Below, in pieces: positions 23,465 through 37,239 of a DNA stretch of 64,000 nucleotides. This DNA is from Chamaea fasciata. Lineage: Eukaryota > Chordata > Aves > Passeriformes > Sylviidae. Every line of letters begins with the position of its first letter. The first letter of the stretch is position 1. The notes beneath the pieces are model-generated. The model did not search any database and was not told where the DNA came from. It saw only the letters and a program-made list of their open reading frames with translations. The stretch covers positions 88,449,087 to 88,513,086 of the forward strand of contig JARCOQ010000002.1 in the NCBI GenBank assembly GCA_029207755.1. Direction: 5' to 3'. A program made the position numbers and the translations under genes.

Positions 23465-25560
23465 TGCTCCTCTCTGCACCTTGTCTCTGGGTTCTCAACT
23501 CTCCAGCTGGGAAATCAGTGGTACAGCCCTCAGCAGCCCTTGAAAAATGTAGCAGTAGCCAGAAACCAGCTTCCGCAGCACTAATGGTGTTGGAACTGAG
23601 CCCTCTGTATGGTGTGTGGCAGAGGCAGAGGAATACAGATGCTGCCAGTCCTGAGAAAGATACAGCCCTCCTGAGATGTGTTTCCGAAGTTTTGCATTTT
23701 TACATAAGATATAAATCAGAGTGCTTTGTAACTGAAAGCCCATGCATGTGTAGTAGGCAGATGGAGGCAGTGATCACATGCCAAAATGTAGTTTTGGGGG
23801 GAAAAAAAGAAAATGAAAAGAAAATAGCATGGTGTAGTACATATTCTCAGCCAAAGTGGAATCCCTCTTAATAGAGGAGCACAGGCTGGGAGTTAGGGGA
23901 TGTAAAGATTGCTCTGCAGTTTTCACTTCCTGTGGAAGAGTATATAGAAATTCAAATCCCAGCACGAGTTTTAACACACAGCTTCCAACAGCTGTTGGGT
24001 ATCACATAAGAAACTGGCAACTCTACGGCAGCAGCTGTGACTTGCCACATCCCTGGCAGTACCACAGAGCTGTAAGAGATGGAGGTGATGCAGGTACTTT
24101 TGTGAGGCATTTTCCACTTGGGTTGTATTGAAACAGAGCAGCTGTTGGTGACAGAAAACATTAAAGACCTTCCATGTTACTTTCTCCAATGGAGTCAAAA
24201 GATTTTTTTTTGTTTATAAAACATGTTTACCAATTTATGGTACTATATACATCAAGTCAAAATATTAGGGTTTGATCTTCATAAGACAAAATACGTTTTG
24301 AAGTCAGGAGCATCCTATTTCATGCATGGTCACAAGATTTTAGAGGCAGAGCTATGAATTACACTTGCAGTGCAATCATTTCAGCTGCTCTTTTTGCATT
24401 TGTCCCCAAAACAAGATGAACACATTAATCTGAAGAAAGGATGCCCATTCTGACACCTCTGAAAAATCACATGATTTTTCCATCCCTGTTGGTGGGGAAA
24501 GAATGCAGCCACAATGCAGCAGCCCTGTAGGCGGTTCTTTATTCAAAGCTGGATCAAAGAATAGGAGTTAACTATATCTGTTCCAGGACCTTCATTTCTG
24601 TCATACTTCAGGGCATTTGAGCATTACTATTCCTTTGTAATAGACAAGCAGCACCCAGTAGACAGGGAAATAATATCTAGGCAGAAAATCAGCACTGTCC
24701 TTATACAAGAGAATTTAATCCCTTGCAAACATCTTACCCTATCCCCTAGAACAGCTGGTGGGTTTTTTGACTGTCTCGGCCCATAGGAACAACAAAGAGA
24801 CAGTCTGTGTGTATGTTGTATTTTTCACAATAAAAGCTAGCCTTGCTTTTACAAATAGTGAAATATCTGAAGGGGTAAAGGCTGGATGTGGGCCATGTAC
24901 AGGTTTCAGTGCTTAAGGGTCAGGTCAAAGAAGGGAATGATTTTTTCCCCTACTTTTAGGGCACAAACTGCTGAATGTGCAAGATTAAATATCAGATAGG
25001 TATTTCTGTGGAATTAGTCTGTACTTGCAGCAAATTCAGTGGCACCACACAAACATATGTTCCATAGGGAACACATATATATTCCAAATGGAATAGGATT
25101 TCAGGGAGTGTTGTGTGCAGTCAGTTGGGAGTGGGTTCTCTCTACTGACTTCATCTACTATTTCTGATTACTTTCAGAGTCCTCAGAGATATAATACCCT
25201 TCCATATAATAATCTCTCTGGATACAATTCCTAAAGTATTAAAAAGAGATGGACCAGAAAATGAGCATGTATGTACAAATATATTTTCATACAGGAGCTG
25301 AGTATCCATTATAATGGAACAAAACTTGTAGCAATAAAAGAAATTAAGAAAAAACAAAACAAATTACCTCCTTTCACTCTGGAGAGTCTATCCTGAGACT
25401 CCCAGGACATCATGCAGAACTTTAGATTTGGACTTGATCTCCAAACATTCCAGGTACAGCCCCTTCTCTTCCCCCAAATTTTCCAAACTTTACTATTTGT
25501 TTAAGCACTGGAGAACCCACAAATCAGTTGATTATTGATTATTTAGCTATGATTTAGATA
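23465..25560. other. Single-copy DNA, no gene recognised
   Basis: An open frame of 150 codons at 23419-23871 overlaps the decayed CR1 and has no recognisable domain. A short AT-rich stretch with three degenerate GATTATTTAG units (25528-25576) abuts the next CR1. Confidence 0.5.
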
Positions 25561-25565
25561 AGATT

Positions 25566-25808
25566 ATTTAGATTAGAAATAAGGAACAAGTTTTTTTCAG
25601 TGAGGGTGGTAAAACACTGAAGCAGATTTCCCAGAGATATGGTAGATTCCCCATCCCTGAAAACATAGAAGATCAGCTTGGATTGGGATCTGAGCAACCT
25701 GATCAAGTTGAAGATGTCCCTGCTCATTGCCAGGGGATGGGATTTGATGAGCTTTAAAGGTTCTTTCCAGCTCAAACTCTTCTATGATACTAAGACTCTA
25801 TGATTCTA
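25566..25808 (+). mobile_element. CR1 LINE 3' tail fragment
   Basis: This matches the last 240 bases or so of an avian CR1 in sense orientation. Landmarks are 'CAGTGAGGGTGGTAAAACACTG' in two parts, 'CCCCATCCCTGAAAA', 'ATCTGAGCAACCTGATCAAG', 'GAGCTTTAAAGGTTCTTTCCAG', and the terminal repeat TCTATGATACT / TCTATGATTCT at 25780-25808. Strong 5' truncation is typical of the family. It is non-coding. Confidence 0.93.
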
Positions 25809-25809
25809 C

Positions 25810-28800
25810 TACTAGGAACAGGTCTCTGACACTTTTGGGAAAAAAAAATCTGTGAGATTATATGCTTGAAAATCTTTAGAAAAAATGTTCATGTCTATTT
25901 AACTGAGCTTCTCAGTCCTGAAGCTTCTTATATTTTCTCAGGTATCTTAAATATGTGCCCACATATGATGTTGGTTTCTTGACTTTTGCAGCAATTTTGA
26001 ATCTCTGGCATCCACAAAATTATGCTAATCCTAGCTAATTAATGCTGTCTCTGATGAGAGTCAATAAAAATGTCTATAGCTGTTGTATTCAGTTTGATTT
26101 GACCATGTACTTATCTCCTTTTGTCTCTGTACATTCAATGGAGTCTGGAAGGGATTCAGCAGACCAATTAATAGGCATTTATTTCAGGATGACATAAATC
26201 TCTCCCCATGTTCTATCACTGTATTGACCAGCTCCCCACTGAGTACGGAGGCTCCCAGAACCCAAACCTTCAAACTCAAGCTCTGAGAAAGTGAAGGATG
26301 TGTCAGAAAGTGACTTAGGCTGGCCACAAAGATGTAGCACTGGTCTGTCCCAAGCCGAGCCCTCAGGTACCATACCCATATTTTTTAAAAAGAGTAAAAA
26401 TAAATCAAGAAAAAAGAATATTGAAAGCAGAAAAAGCCACAAGAAAGGCACCATTCTACCCAAGAAAAGTTATTTTGTAATTACGTTTGCTCCATTTAAA
26501 GTAAATCCTCTCCTGTCTATTCTCTTTATGTAGAGGCACTGCGCACTTGGCAAGGCTCTAACTGAAACAGTGTCCTTCAGAATGCGGGCAGACAATTTTC
26601 CAGTGGTTATAAGACAGCAAGAGAGTGTGTACAGTGATCTGGGGGAGTGTGGAGGGAGCTGTGTGGCTGTGAGAAAGAGGCTGGCAAGCCCAGGCCATGC
26701 TTGCAGAACAAGCTTATTTCCAGGCAGAACCCAAAGGCCTTATTCACACATGCAGATTGATCACTGTAGTCAAGCTGGTTAAAAATAAAGCATTGTTGCA
26801 TACCATGTCCACCCCACTAGTTTGGTAAGCAGAAAGAAAGCAGATGTGGTTTTCAATTCCATCTCCCTCTCTACACTCCAAGTTGCAGTGAAGGGCCTGA
26901 GAACTCTGGGAGTGTTATGGATGAAAACAGCTAGAGTAAGAAAAGTGCATCTAAAGGCTTTTTTAGGCTAGCAAGTCGTGCAGCTTTAGCTCCACTAGTA
27001 AAGAAACCATTCTTACTTCCCTGAAACCCAACGTAATCATACCAGTTAAAGGTGCTTCTAGTGGCAGGGCTTATTCTTCCAGCTGCAAAAATTAGTTTTT
27101 CTAGTACAAATGGTACTTTCAAACTGATATAACTACACGTAAACTGCAGCCTCCAGAAACAGATGTAAAACACATTCACAAAAGGGCCTGTGTCACTGTG
27201 TGTTAGTGAAAATAGAACGATAAAGCCTCTCTAACATGGGCCAGCCCTAAATGGCATGCAAAAACATGGTACTCTGAGTGGTATTCTCTCTGACACACAG
27301 AGACTTGTGTAAACTGCAAGCTCTAAGTCAACGTGTACAAAATATCTCTGCCCCACATTCCTTCTATATTTAGCCATTCAAAATCTCCATCCCTATCATG
27401 TGCATCAGCAGGAGGAGGAATTGACTGGGTAATTTATGCTGAAATTCATTCACCACATTCATTGAGATAGCTGTGTTAAACCTCTCTGTAGATTTTTCAT
27501 AACACATAATGCAGTACTATTGATTTATTCCCCCTGGATTCTTTCTGTCTACCTCAGTACTGCTGCTGGGCATCCAAGCCTTTGAGTCCTATGCAGCACA
27601 AGCTACCCACTTCTTCATTCCACATACATAAAAAATGCTCTGCGGTGGTACTCAAGGGTTTTTTGTTGTTATGAGTTCGAGTGTTTCCTTGCATGGGGCT
27701 TCCCAAGGCTCCTCAGAGCCTGCTGTTCTCTTAACCCGTTCACCAGGGAAGAACTGACGCTACCAATCCTGTGCAGGGCAGTCTTCCAGCTGCCTTCCTC
27801 TTCCCTAAGCTGCAACAAAAATGGATCAGTAATAACATGGCATTCCAGGATCTGAGGAAAGCAAAGACAAATATAGATAATTTTTTCTGCTTCTACTATG
27901 CACAGTGTAGGCTGTTTTAGCATAGGACTCCATGACCCCAGCCTTAGGGAGTGTGGCCTGTCTTGTTTGCATGATGCAGGTAACTCTTCAGTATCTAGAA
28001 TTTGTTTCACTTTAAGCCTTAAACTCCTCTTGACTCCTTCTGCCCGCCAAAGTGGTGTGGATTGTACACATGGCAGTGACAGACTGGGGGTTCAGATGAT
28101 GCAAGACAGGGTGCTAAAACTGTCACCTCTGAGTATGTCCGTCTTACAGGCAGGAGACAAGCAAGTTTGTTTTTAATATATTATTGATCTAAAAAAAACA
28201 TTTCTACTAAAAACTCCTTTTCTTCCACTTGCCAAAACAGGCTTGGAAAACACATACCGGGTCTGGGAGTTCATGGCTTACCCTAATGACAGGGTCGAAT
28301 ATTAGGAGGAAAGACATGGAGATAGGGCCACAAACCCTGGAAGAGAGATGCTTGAGGGTATGACAACTGCAGTACAGAAATCTCTCTGACACAGTAGGTC
28401 AAAGTGAACAAGGGTAAGATTTACATTGATTTGCACATGGAGTCTCTGCAGTCACTAAAGTTGTATCTACTCTTGTCCAAAATGCCTGATCCTGGCCTCC
28501 CAGAAGAAGTCAGGTCTTTCAGCATAGCTTGTAGAGATGTTTCATGGCAACCAGGTCCAGAATTAGAAGGTTCTTCTAATTCTAAATATATGTCCTTCAA
28601 CAGGTCTACACTATAGCTGAAGGCTACACTTAAGGCAGATCAAAGTTTCATTGTGTGGCATAGTAGCTGGCATCTGATTTTAAAAGCAAAAGCATACTCT
28701 TTAAAAAAGCAATGAATTGAAACCAACTGACACCATAATTTAAATAGAAATGGTGTTTAGTTGCCTTTTCCTGTATCTCTTCTAAAAATAGATGCTGCAT

Positions 28801-29685
28801 ACACTCTCAGTATTTGCATACATATATGCATACATATAGTGGCTGTCAATCACTTGGTAAAAAGTGCACAGTTTGAAATCGAAGTGTTTACAACTTAGGA
28901 AATGAAGAAATAATATAACTCAAGCAATCTGAAGATGAGTCTGTCTCAAAGATCATATGACCTTTAGCTTTATAAGTAGGCATTTCATTTCCCTCACAGA
29001 ATATCTGCCCCTTTTCAGGGCACTGAGCAGCCCTGGGTGGTGATGATCAGAGCTGTGCAGTGTGAGAATCAGTTGGCTGTAGGACATGTCTCATACATCA
29101 ACTTCAACCCCAAATGAAAAATTGTAGCTCAGATAGTTGTGATTTCTGCTATCTCATGACCAGATAGTCTTAAGTCTAACAATGGAGAGTATTAAGAATT
29201 CTTTTTGTAAGCCATGGAGCTGCTGATCTTTCTGATAAAAAAATAAAGCCTATTCTTTCAGGATTTGTTGTTCTTACACTGCCATCCCCTGCTGGGCAGA
29301 GCTGAGTAGATATTAACTGTGTTGTTTAGCTCTTCTTTCTCTTCTGCCACAGGTCTTGTTTCAGACTTCTTCAAGTCTTTCAAGTCAAGTCACCTTACAA
29401 TCAGAACTAATGCTCACAGACAGAAGCCATGACAAAGAGCAGTTAAGGATTCCAGCATCTAATAACAAAAAAAGGAAAAGAAAATATATTTGAGAACCAT
29501 TTAAGATGCGTTACCATTCTTCCTTAGAGCTCCGGCCTGCCACATCTGTTACTTAATTTTTCCCACAAGAAATAAACTGGAGCACAACCAGTAAATTTTG
29601 AAGGAAGACATTTATAGCTCTGTCATATCTCCAACAGTCATTTTGAAGTCTGACATAAGAAGACCAGCTGCAAAGGATATGTTTA
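25810..29685. other. Single-copy DNA, no gene recognised
   Basis: I see no exon, repeat family or RNA gene. CpG is sparse and open frames are short. Confidence 0.5.
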
Positions 29686-29689
29686 CAAA

Positions 29690-29850
29690 CATGAATTTTT
29701 TGAATGATTGATGACCACATGCCAAACCATAAATGCTGAGTAATTAATTATCCAGAGTGCCTTGTGAATCATAAAGGCAATTCATCTTTATGTTTAGTTG
29801 AGCCCTCTTGCAGGACATTATCAAAGTTGTATAAATCAAGTAAGCAAGAA
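29690..29850. promoter_or_regulatory. Possible conserved non-coding block
   Basis: AT-rich but complex sequence with GAGTAATTAATTATCC (homeodomain-type, near 29738), GAATGATTGATGACC (PBX/MEIS-like TGATTGAT core, near 29703) and TTGTATAAATC. The texture resembles vertebrate developmental enhancers. This is judged by eye only. Confidence 0.18.
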
Positions 29851-32800
29851 AAAAAATAAGTTCCAAAGCAATCTTAAGAAACAAGACCACTGAAACCCCC
29901 TCCACCCAAAAAAAAAAAAAAAAAGCAAATGCTTATAACTATTTAATCAAACTCCAAGCTATTCTTTCGTGTATTAATACATTCCTAAATTATAAATCTG
30001 TCATAATATCTAGGCATGCATGTGATTTACTGCTTCTGACACCCTTCAGCACATGTAATTCCTCTTGCAATCAATGAGACTTTGTCATACAGGTGTAGGA
30101 AAGCTTTCCTCTTCATTATCTAGAAATGTTTGATAGCAGAAGGACTGTGTGCATAAGATCTAAGCCCTGAAATGCGGAAAATTTGGTTTTCACTTCGAGG
30201 CTTTTCATTTAACATTTCATGCAAAGGTCTCCAAGTTAACAGCTACCTTTACATCAAAGCTGCTATTAAAACTTTCCTATGTCCCACATCTCTTTTGAGG
30301 ACAAAGTCACCAGTAATAGCTAGGTTACAAGTCTAAGGGTAGTGAGGGTAATCTAAGTATACACTATATTTCATACACACAAACATGTCAAAACCTCTGT
30401 CTTGGAAATTTCAATGGGGATGAAATTGCCTTTACAAAAATCAGGCGAATTTCAGTGGAAGATTTCACCAATATAATTGGCAGGATCTTTCTAGGGAAAG
30501 GAACTGCTGGAGGGATTAGGTACTGGGGGCAAAGGGACATTAAACACACTCTGTCTGCTGCAGGCTGCAAACTGTGCAGTAGCACTCCCACTGAGAGCTA
30601 ATGGATGATGAAGAGACACAGCCAAAATGTCTCTGCAATGCTCATGAGCCCCGGCTGTGCTCAGGGAGAGATTTCTTCCTGGAAATCCAAAATCCTGAAC
30701 CCTTCTCCCTTGGAGCAGATCAAGAAGGAAGAGCAGCAGAGGAAACTGCTTTGAATGAAAACCACATGCACAGTGTGTGTGAGGGGGACATGACCGAGGG
30801 CGGTATGTTTTATACTTTATGGAAGTGGCCCCTGGGAAGCTTCTCTTTGGATGGTTTATGAATGTAATATTTGTTCCACCATGTGCTCAGCCATATCTCT
30901 AAGGTCTCTCTGCTGCAAAATATAGCCCTGAACAGAGTGGTGAAGCTCTTGCAAGGCTTCACTGACTCAATGGGATTCTCACCAGTGCACAGGCTGCATT
31001 CACCCTAAAATAAAACTCCAAAGGAGTTAGTGACTTGTGCACGCAAGACTTTGCATGCTGCGTGTTAAATCTATCTGTAGGTGGTGTTAAACTTAGAGTG
31101 TGGTCTGTCATTTGGAATGCCAGTGCACTAAATAGAGATTGTCAGGAAGATATTGTCTAGGAATATAAATGCCATGTGTTAAGTGCAGATTTTATTTGAA
31201 AGCTAGGAGGAAAAAATTACTTGGTTATTGTGCTGGTTTTCGTTTGCTTGTGGTATTTCAAAAACGTGGCATTTCGTGTATTGCACTCCAGCAAGTTTGG
31301 AGCAATTTGGTAGGAATCCTGGAAGCTCTCTTATCACAGTAGACCACTGCACATTCAGAAAATCTGTCTATCATTTGAGTGTTACTATAGCAACAACCTA
31401 GTTCCTGCTTGGAAAATACTGGTCCACTTCTGCCTGCATACTCTGCTCTAGAGTATAGCTTTCTCCCATGGAGCAGCAGCAAAACGTCTTTTAGCATTTG
31501 AGGCATAAAATAACACTTGGGAAAGGAAACTCCATGGAAATAACACTGCCCTACCATCCTGGCATGCACTAGTAGGCAACTTATCTACTTCCAGATGAAT
31601 AAAGCAGTGTATCTAAAGCAGATTCCTGATAATTATTTCCAATTTTGTTGCTGAACCCATCTACATTAAGAAAAACCAGTTTCACAACTTTTTAACCAAT
31701 TAAACACTTTTCTTAGTATTGCTATAAATCAAGACACCCTTTTCTTGGTGGTTATTGTCAGTTCTTCTCCAGCTATTGGAAGGAGTGTACACTAACCCAC
31801 TAGATACAGTGATTACAAATGATCTCGACATGGTGCCGTGGCAGGCCAAACTAATGGTGAATTTAAATCCAAATCTTCCCAGTCACAAACAAGGAATTGT
31901 TCCAAGATGTATCTGAGGTTTTCCAGGAGAGAAGGGGCAGGATCCCCTGGACTCAGGAAGGAGCTCTCCTGTGCTGCTCCCAAAGTCAGGTCACCAATGG
32001 TGTTGGTGATACAGAGTGCTTCGGCAGCATGGGATGTTTCTTTAGGACAATGCGTTTTGCATGGTACAGGTGTCACAGTTGTCCAGGCATAAGGACAGTG
32101 TGCTGGCAACATGCCTGCTTTCTAGCACAAAGTAGAGAGGTTTAGCTTAGTCCATCATTCTTTTCCAGCAGCAAAGTTTCTGCAGGCAAATGGCTCCCTG
32201 ATGGACACACCACAGCTTGTAGGTTCTGTCGACACTGGCCCCAGGACAGCCCACTGTGTCCTTAGTGCAGTTGTTGAGGCTCATAATGAGGTTCATAAAG
32301 GATAATAATGAGTCCTCTGTTCACCTTTTTCTTTCCCTGTCTTCCTATAAAACAGCTTCTAATTCCTTTCCTGCAGATCAAGCCCACAGGAAGTAGCAGG
32401 GTTTGTGTCCACCTTTCTGAGGAGAAGGAACAAAAGAAAGTACTTTAAAGGCATCAGGTTACTGTAAACAAAGTTGATCAGCTCATTAATGTGTGATCTG
32501 GACTTCAATGTACAACCATATCAATGCAAAGAGCATCAAGGAGGAAAAAATAACCTCACAAGTTGATCAAGTTAGATGCCAAGCTGTTTGCGGGGCTTGG
32601 AGTTTCTTAGCCCATTTTGTTCTGATGTTGTCAAAGGATGATTTCAGAAGGATTCGCTCTGAGTGAATTCCAATAGGATTTACTTTAAGTGTTCTTTCAA
32701 TACCTTTGGCTTCCTTCCCCAAATTCCCTGGCATACTTACCTGTATGAGTGGGAAGAAAGTAAGGAAATGTCTTTAGTTTTGAAAATTAGGTAGGTAGAA

Positions 32801-35605
32801 TTTTTTCGAGGATCATCTCTGAGTATCTTATAGATCATTGGTGTTACGCCCACCAAGGCAGAGAAACTATGCTCAAATCTTCTGTTACATATATTCTTTT
32901 AATCTTGTACCCCGAACCCAACAGAGACACCTTTTTTCTGTGATGTCTATGTCTCTGCCAACTTCTTAAAAGTTTTAATCTTTTTTTATCCCAGCAGTGA
33001 ACAGCACAATTGCAATTTTAACAGTGAAGTTTTTATTCTGCCTCCCTTGGTTCAGGCTGGTAGAGTGTTGAGGTTCTAACTATTGAACTGCCTCATCATG
33101 ATAATGATGCAGAGATAGTTGCTTAACAAATTTCATCTTCAAATGATGCACCAAGGAATAGAGAGAGTATTAGTGCAATTGGTTTTGCAGCCTCCATTGG
33201 AATGGAGGAGGTTTCACATCTCCCTCCTTTGTGCCTTAATCCTCTTTGGAGATATCTCTCCTGCACACAGCCCAATGTAACTTTATTGGAGCAGGAGCAT
33301 TGTGGGGGCAGCCAAAACAAGAGGCTACAATAGGATGATCTTGCATGGAAGAGTTTGCCTAAGGAGGCTGAAGCTGGTCAAAACATCTGGAACAAAAACT
33401 GTGTGTGTGTAATCCTGTTCTCTTCACTTAAAGCTCCTAATACTTAGGATGGAAAAAAACCTGAAGTCTCAATGTTTTTCTCAGAACATCATTCTGTCTT
33501 CAGCTCAGGTGGTGCATCTATTTTATGCTTGGAATCCTTGAACTGTTATAGACAATAACATCTTTTATCTCTCCTAGTTCCTTCATGCCCTTCATCCATA
33601 GCAAAATCATTAGGGTCATTTATGAAGTTAATACAATGTATAACAGGCTTAACTTCTTAGTAATTTTTCCTCTTTCCTCTGTTATTTATCCAGCTATGCA
33701 TGTGGTCTTTAGAGATGGGGAAGCTTTCTTGATAGGGAAGGCTGGGAAATGCACCTTCTAGTAATGGCACAAGGTAGTATTTAATTTGGTTTTTAATGTG
33801 ATTTTCAAGGCAGCGTGACCAAGAACTTATCTTTCTGGTCAAAAGAAACTGCCATTCTTTAACACCTGTTAGGAGCTTTTCTAAATTAATTTAAGCTACC
33901 AGATTGTTATGAACATCTCCTGTTGGAGGCTTGTTGTCCCACCATGGGTGTGGGGTTTATTCTTCCAGCATGCTGTTTTGCCATCCCCTCATCCCTTTCT
34001 GAGCCTGGCTGGCCTGAGAATCCAACCTGTCTCTTGCACGTTAAATTGTGAAGCTCTAACCATGGCCCAAGGGAACAGTGCCAAACAACATGATTTTTTA
34101 ATGAGCACACTCAGTGTGGGTTGCTCTTGTTTAACATAAAAGAAAAACATAATCCCTGCTCTAAGCCATTTGCAGTCTAAGGGCTGGGTTGTGGCTCCAA
34201 GCAACATCCAGTAGTGGGGGGAAGGTACAGAGGGAGCTACTCCTGAAGGCATTTTTACCAAGTCTGTGGGAGCTCAGAGAGTAGCAACTGCTGCTACTCT
34301 CATGTATAAACATGGGGAACATGACTGACACAAATTGGTAGCTCAGCTCTCGCTCAGGGGGAGGCATGAAGCTTCTCTCTGTATCTGGATGCCAGCAGTG
34401 ATGCAGAGAGAAGGGTCCTTGTCTCCACCCCATTTTTTCACTTGTGCAGAATTACAGCAGGAGTACATGCAGGGATGTTATAGGAGGTTCCAGCAGAGCA
34501 GACACATTGTTCTTCACAGTTTTTTGCTCCAAACGTTGATAAGGATACCAAAGCAATTTTCTTCCTGGGCAAACAGGTTGCAGTTATTTAAACAGGAAGG
34601 GCAAATAGACTTAGGTTCAGCAAAAAAAATGAAGGCCTAGAAAGGTACTTTCAAGCCATGTCTGGTTATGCAGATTGAGAGATGGCATCATGGAGCATGT
34701 CATGTGTTTTTCCCAGCATATGATTCAGAGGTGGCTTCCTCTTCATCACCTGCTTTTGGAGATAGTAACTCACAAAGGACCTTGATCTGAAACATTTTAC
34801 AGAACTGGACTTCTTGAATCAGTACTGCTTCAGTCCTTCAGAGGAAAAAGAATTTGCCCAGCAAAAGAAGAAAAGCTCTTATTGCTACACACAAAGAGCA
34901 TCTGCTCCTAAACAACCAGCTGTCTCTTAACAATTTTTTTTCTGCAGGATATAAAACCAGGAAAAAGTAGTTTAAGTCCTCAGGCTGGTAGACAAACCTT
35001 CCAGGTAAGAACTGATACTATAGATTCAGAGATTTTGTTTTTTTCTTGACATCAGAGAGGCATTTTGCCAAGAGAGAGGCGATCAGAAGTAGGGTGTTAA
35101 GAAATTAGTTGGGGAAAGTCATCTCAAAACATGGAAATCTGCCAGGTATCAAATGAATAGCTATCTAGGGAATGAGAACAGGAAGAAAGAGAGAATGGGA
35201 AAAAGAGGAATCAGGATGATCTGGGACACTTCCTGCACTTCTACATCTGTATATAGTAAAGAGAAAATTGTAGAAAGAAGATTCATGGAGAAAACAGCAT
35301 ATGAAATGAAGCTGCCTAAAAAATGGAACATTTTTAGACCGAAGGAAGAAACCAGTGGAAAACAGATGCCAACAAAGGTCAGGTTAGCAAACCTGACCTT
35401 TTGCAAGGATGTATGACTTCAGAGCACTATTCTAGCAACAGAAATGTGCACTTGTCCTTAAAAAATGCAACACTCTACTCGACTGGTTGGCAACTCATTA
35501 CACCTGCACATCAGAGAGCCAGGCACAAAACCTGAGCAGTGGTAACTCAGAAGTCTATAAAAGATGTTAGGAATGAATTTTTTAGATAAGTCTGATATAA
35601 AGAGG
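29851..35605. other. Single-copy DNA, no gene recognised
   Basis: Contains an A tract at about 29908-29923. Minus-strand frames of 103 codons (31258-31569) and 99 codons (31813-32112) are the longest. The second is opposed by open plus-strand frames across the same bases, which argues against coding selection. Neither resembles a protein I know. Confidence 0.45.
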
Positions 35606-35611
35606 TACAGT

Positions 35612-36608
35612 ATCACAGAATCACCGAATGTGTAGGTTGGAGGAGACCTTGAAGGTCATTGAGTCCAACCCAGCCCTAACACCTCAACTAGATCACAGCA
35701 TCGAGTGCCACATCCAGTCTTTTTTTAAACATGTCCAGGGATGGTGACTCTGCCACCTCCCTGGGCAGACTATTCCAGTATTTAATCACTATTTCCGTGA
35801 AAAACTTCTTCCTCATATCCAGCCTATATTTCCCTTGACTCAGTCTGAGACTGTGTCCTCTCGTTCTGTCAGTTGCTGCCTGGAGAAAGAGACCAACACC
35901 CACCTGACTACAGTCACCCTTCAGGAAGTTGTAGAGAGTGATAAGGTCACCTCTGAGTCTCCTTTTCTCCAGGCTAAACAACCCTGGTTCCCTCAGTCAT
36001 TCCTCACAGAGTTTGTGTTCCAAGCCCTTCACCATCTTTGTTGCCCTCCTCTGGATGTGTTCAAGCATCTCAATGTCCTTCCTAAACTGAGGGGCCAGAG
36101 CTGGACACAGCACTTGAGGTGTGGCCTCACCAGTGCATGGAACAGGGGAAGAATGACCTCCCTGCTCCTACTGGCCACACCATTCCTGATCCAGGCACAC
36201 TGCTGGCTCCTGTTCAGCTGGCTGCTGACTAGAACCCCCAGGTCCCTTTCCTCCTGGGCACTGTCCAGCCACACCATCCCCAGCCTATAACACTGCAGGG
36301 GGTTATTGTGGCCAAAGTTCGGGACTCAACACTTAGATTTATTAAACTTCATCTTGTTAGACTCTGCCTATCCATCCAACCATTCCAGATCTCTCTGTAG
36401 AGCCCTCCTCCCTTCCAACAGATCAACACATGCTCCCAGCTTAGTGTCATCTGTAAATTTACTAATGAAAGACTCAATAGCCTCATCCATGTTATCAATG
36501 AAAATATTGAACAGACCTGGCCCCAGCACAGACCCCTGAGGAACACCACTGGTGACTGGGCCCCAGCTGGATGCAGAACCATTCACCACCAATCTCAGTA
36601 TGAACAAA
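35612..36608 (-). mobile_element. CR1 LINE with ORF2 reverse-transcriptase relics
   Basis: This is a 5'-truncated CR1 non-LTR retrotransposon of about 1 kb. In life ORF2 encodes an endonuclease plus a reverse transcriptase that copies the element's RNA at a nicked target. Read leftwards from 36608 it keeps RT motif [10 protein letters not shown], then [10 protein letters not shown], then the catalytic box as FTDD (about 36446-36457; FADD is usual, and both aspartates remain). Next come [11 protein letters not shown] and [11 protein letters not shown] (36100-36240), and the C-terminal [14 protein letters not shown] and FKKRLDVAL (35688-35981). The frame is broken by a stop near 36368, by a net frameshift between about 36029 and 35981, and by an in-frame loss of about 13 codons near 36205 (SQQCA joins directly to WIRN). 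The 3' tail lies at 35612-35650 with worn TCACAGAATCACCGAAT terminal repeats. This is the least decayed CR1 here. Confidence 0.96.
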
Positions 36609-36616
36609 ATTGCCAA
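35688..36616 (-). pseudogene. Broken CR1 ORF2 (reverse transcriptase, C-terminal half)
   Basis: Three open pieces survive: 36616-36368 (RT palm core), 36277-36029 (region after the palm) and 35981-35688 (C-terminal region). The first two share one frame separated by a stop; the third is shifted. The endonuclease domain and the N-terminal RT motifs are missing because of the 5' truncation, so no active enzyme can be made. The TAA/TAG stop that ends the third piece lies just before the 3' UTR-like tail, the normal arrangement for CR1. Confidence 0.9.
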
Positions 36617-37100
36617 TACTCCTTCCTTTGTAAATAGAATCTATACAAATATTAAGAAATTTTTAGCCTGGCATAATTGTGTATACAGTAAGAATTATAC
36701 CAGTATTACTATCTAAAAAAAGAAAACAAGTAATTTAACTAATTTAAGCCGATGAAAAACCTGTGTTCAAATTATGTTTAATCAGGACTGACAGAGAGCT
36801 CAGTATCCCTAATTTTCCAGCGTACCCATACTTTGGGTAGGGAAAACTTTCCAGTGTTCACTACTTTGGGAAGAGAATCAAAGAACCTGAAATGGTACCT
36901 AAACTAAGACCTCATATGGTAGCACTGAAAACCATCCGCAGCCCAGAAGTCCCCAGCCTGGGATGAGCTTGCAAAAAGCCAGCAAAATCTAGCAGATGCC
37001 TAAATACAAATGTCAGTGCATGTTTGGACAAAAGACTGGTGAGCTGGATATATTGTCCCTACCCAAAGGCAGAGCCTTCTCAGATAAGGCCAGCAGTAAT
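36610..37100. other. Single-copy DNA between two CR1 fragments
   Basis: AT-rich DNA with no recognised exon or repeat. Confidence 0.5.
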
Positions 37101-37103
37101 GTT

Positions 37104-37234
37104 ATGGAATCGTAGGATGGTTTGTGTTGGAAGGGTCCTTAAACATAAACTAGTTCCTATGGGCAGGGACGTCTTCTACTAGACCAAGGTGCTCAAAGCC
37201 CCATCCAAACTGGCCTTGTACACTTCCAGGAATG
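37104..37234 (-). mobile_element. CR1 LINE 3' tail fragment
   Basis: The plus strand begins GGAATCGTAGGATGGTTTG and continues TTGGAAGGGTCCTTAAACAT, then 'GGGCAGGGACGTCTTCTACTAG' in two parts and 'CAAAGCCCCATCCAAACTGG'. This is the reverse complement of the last 130 bases or so of an avian CR1. It is heavily truncated and non-coding, with the same orientation as the CR1 copies on either side. Confidence 0.93.
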
Positions 37235-37239
37235 CAGTA

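Noticed and set aside
35835..36290. Plus-strand 151-codon frame
   Set aside because: Antisense to the CR1 ORF2 relic, which explains the openness.
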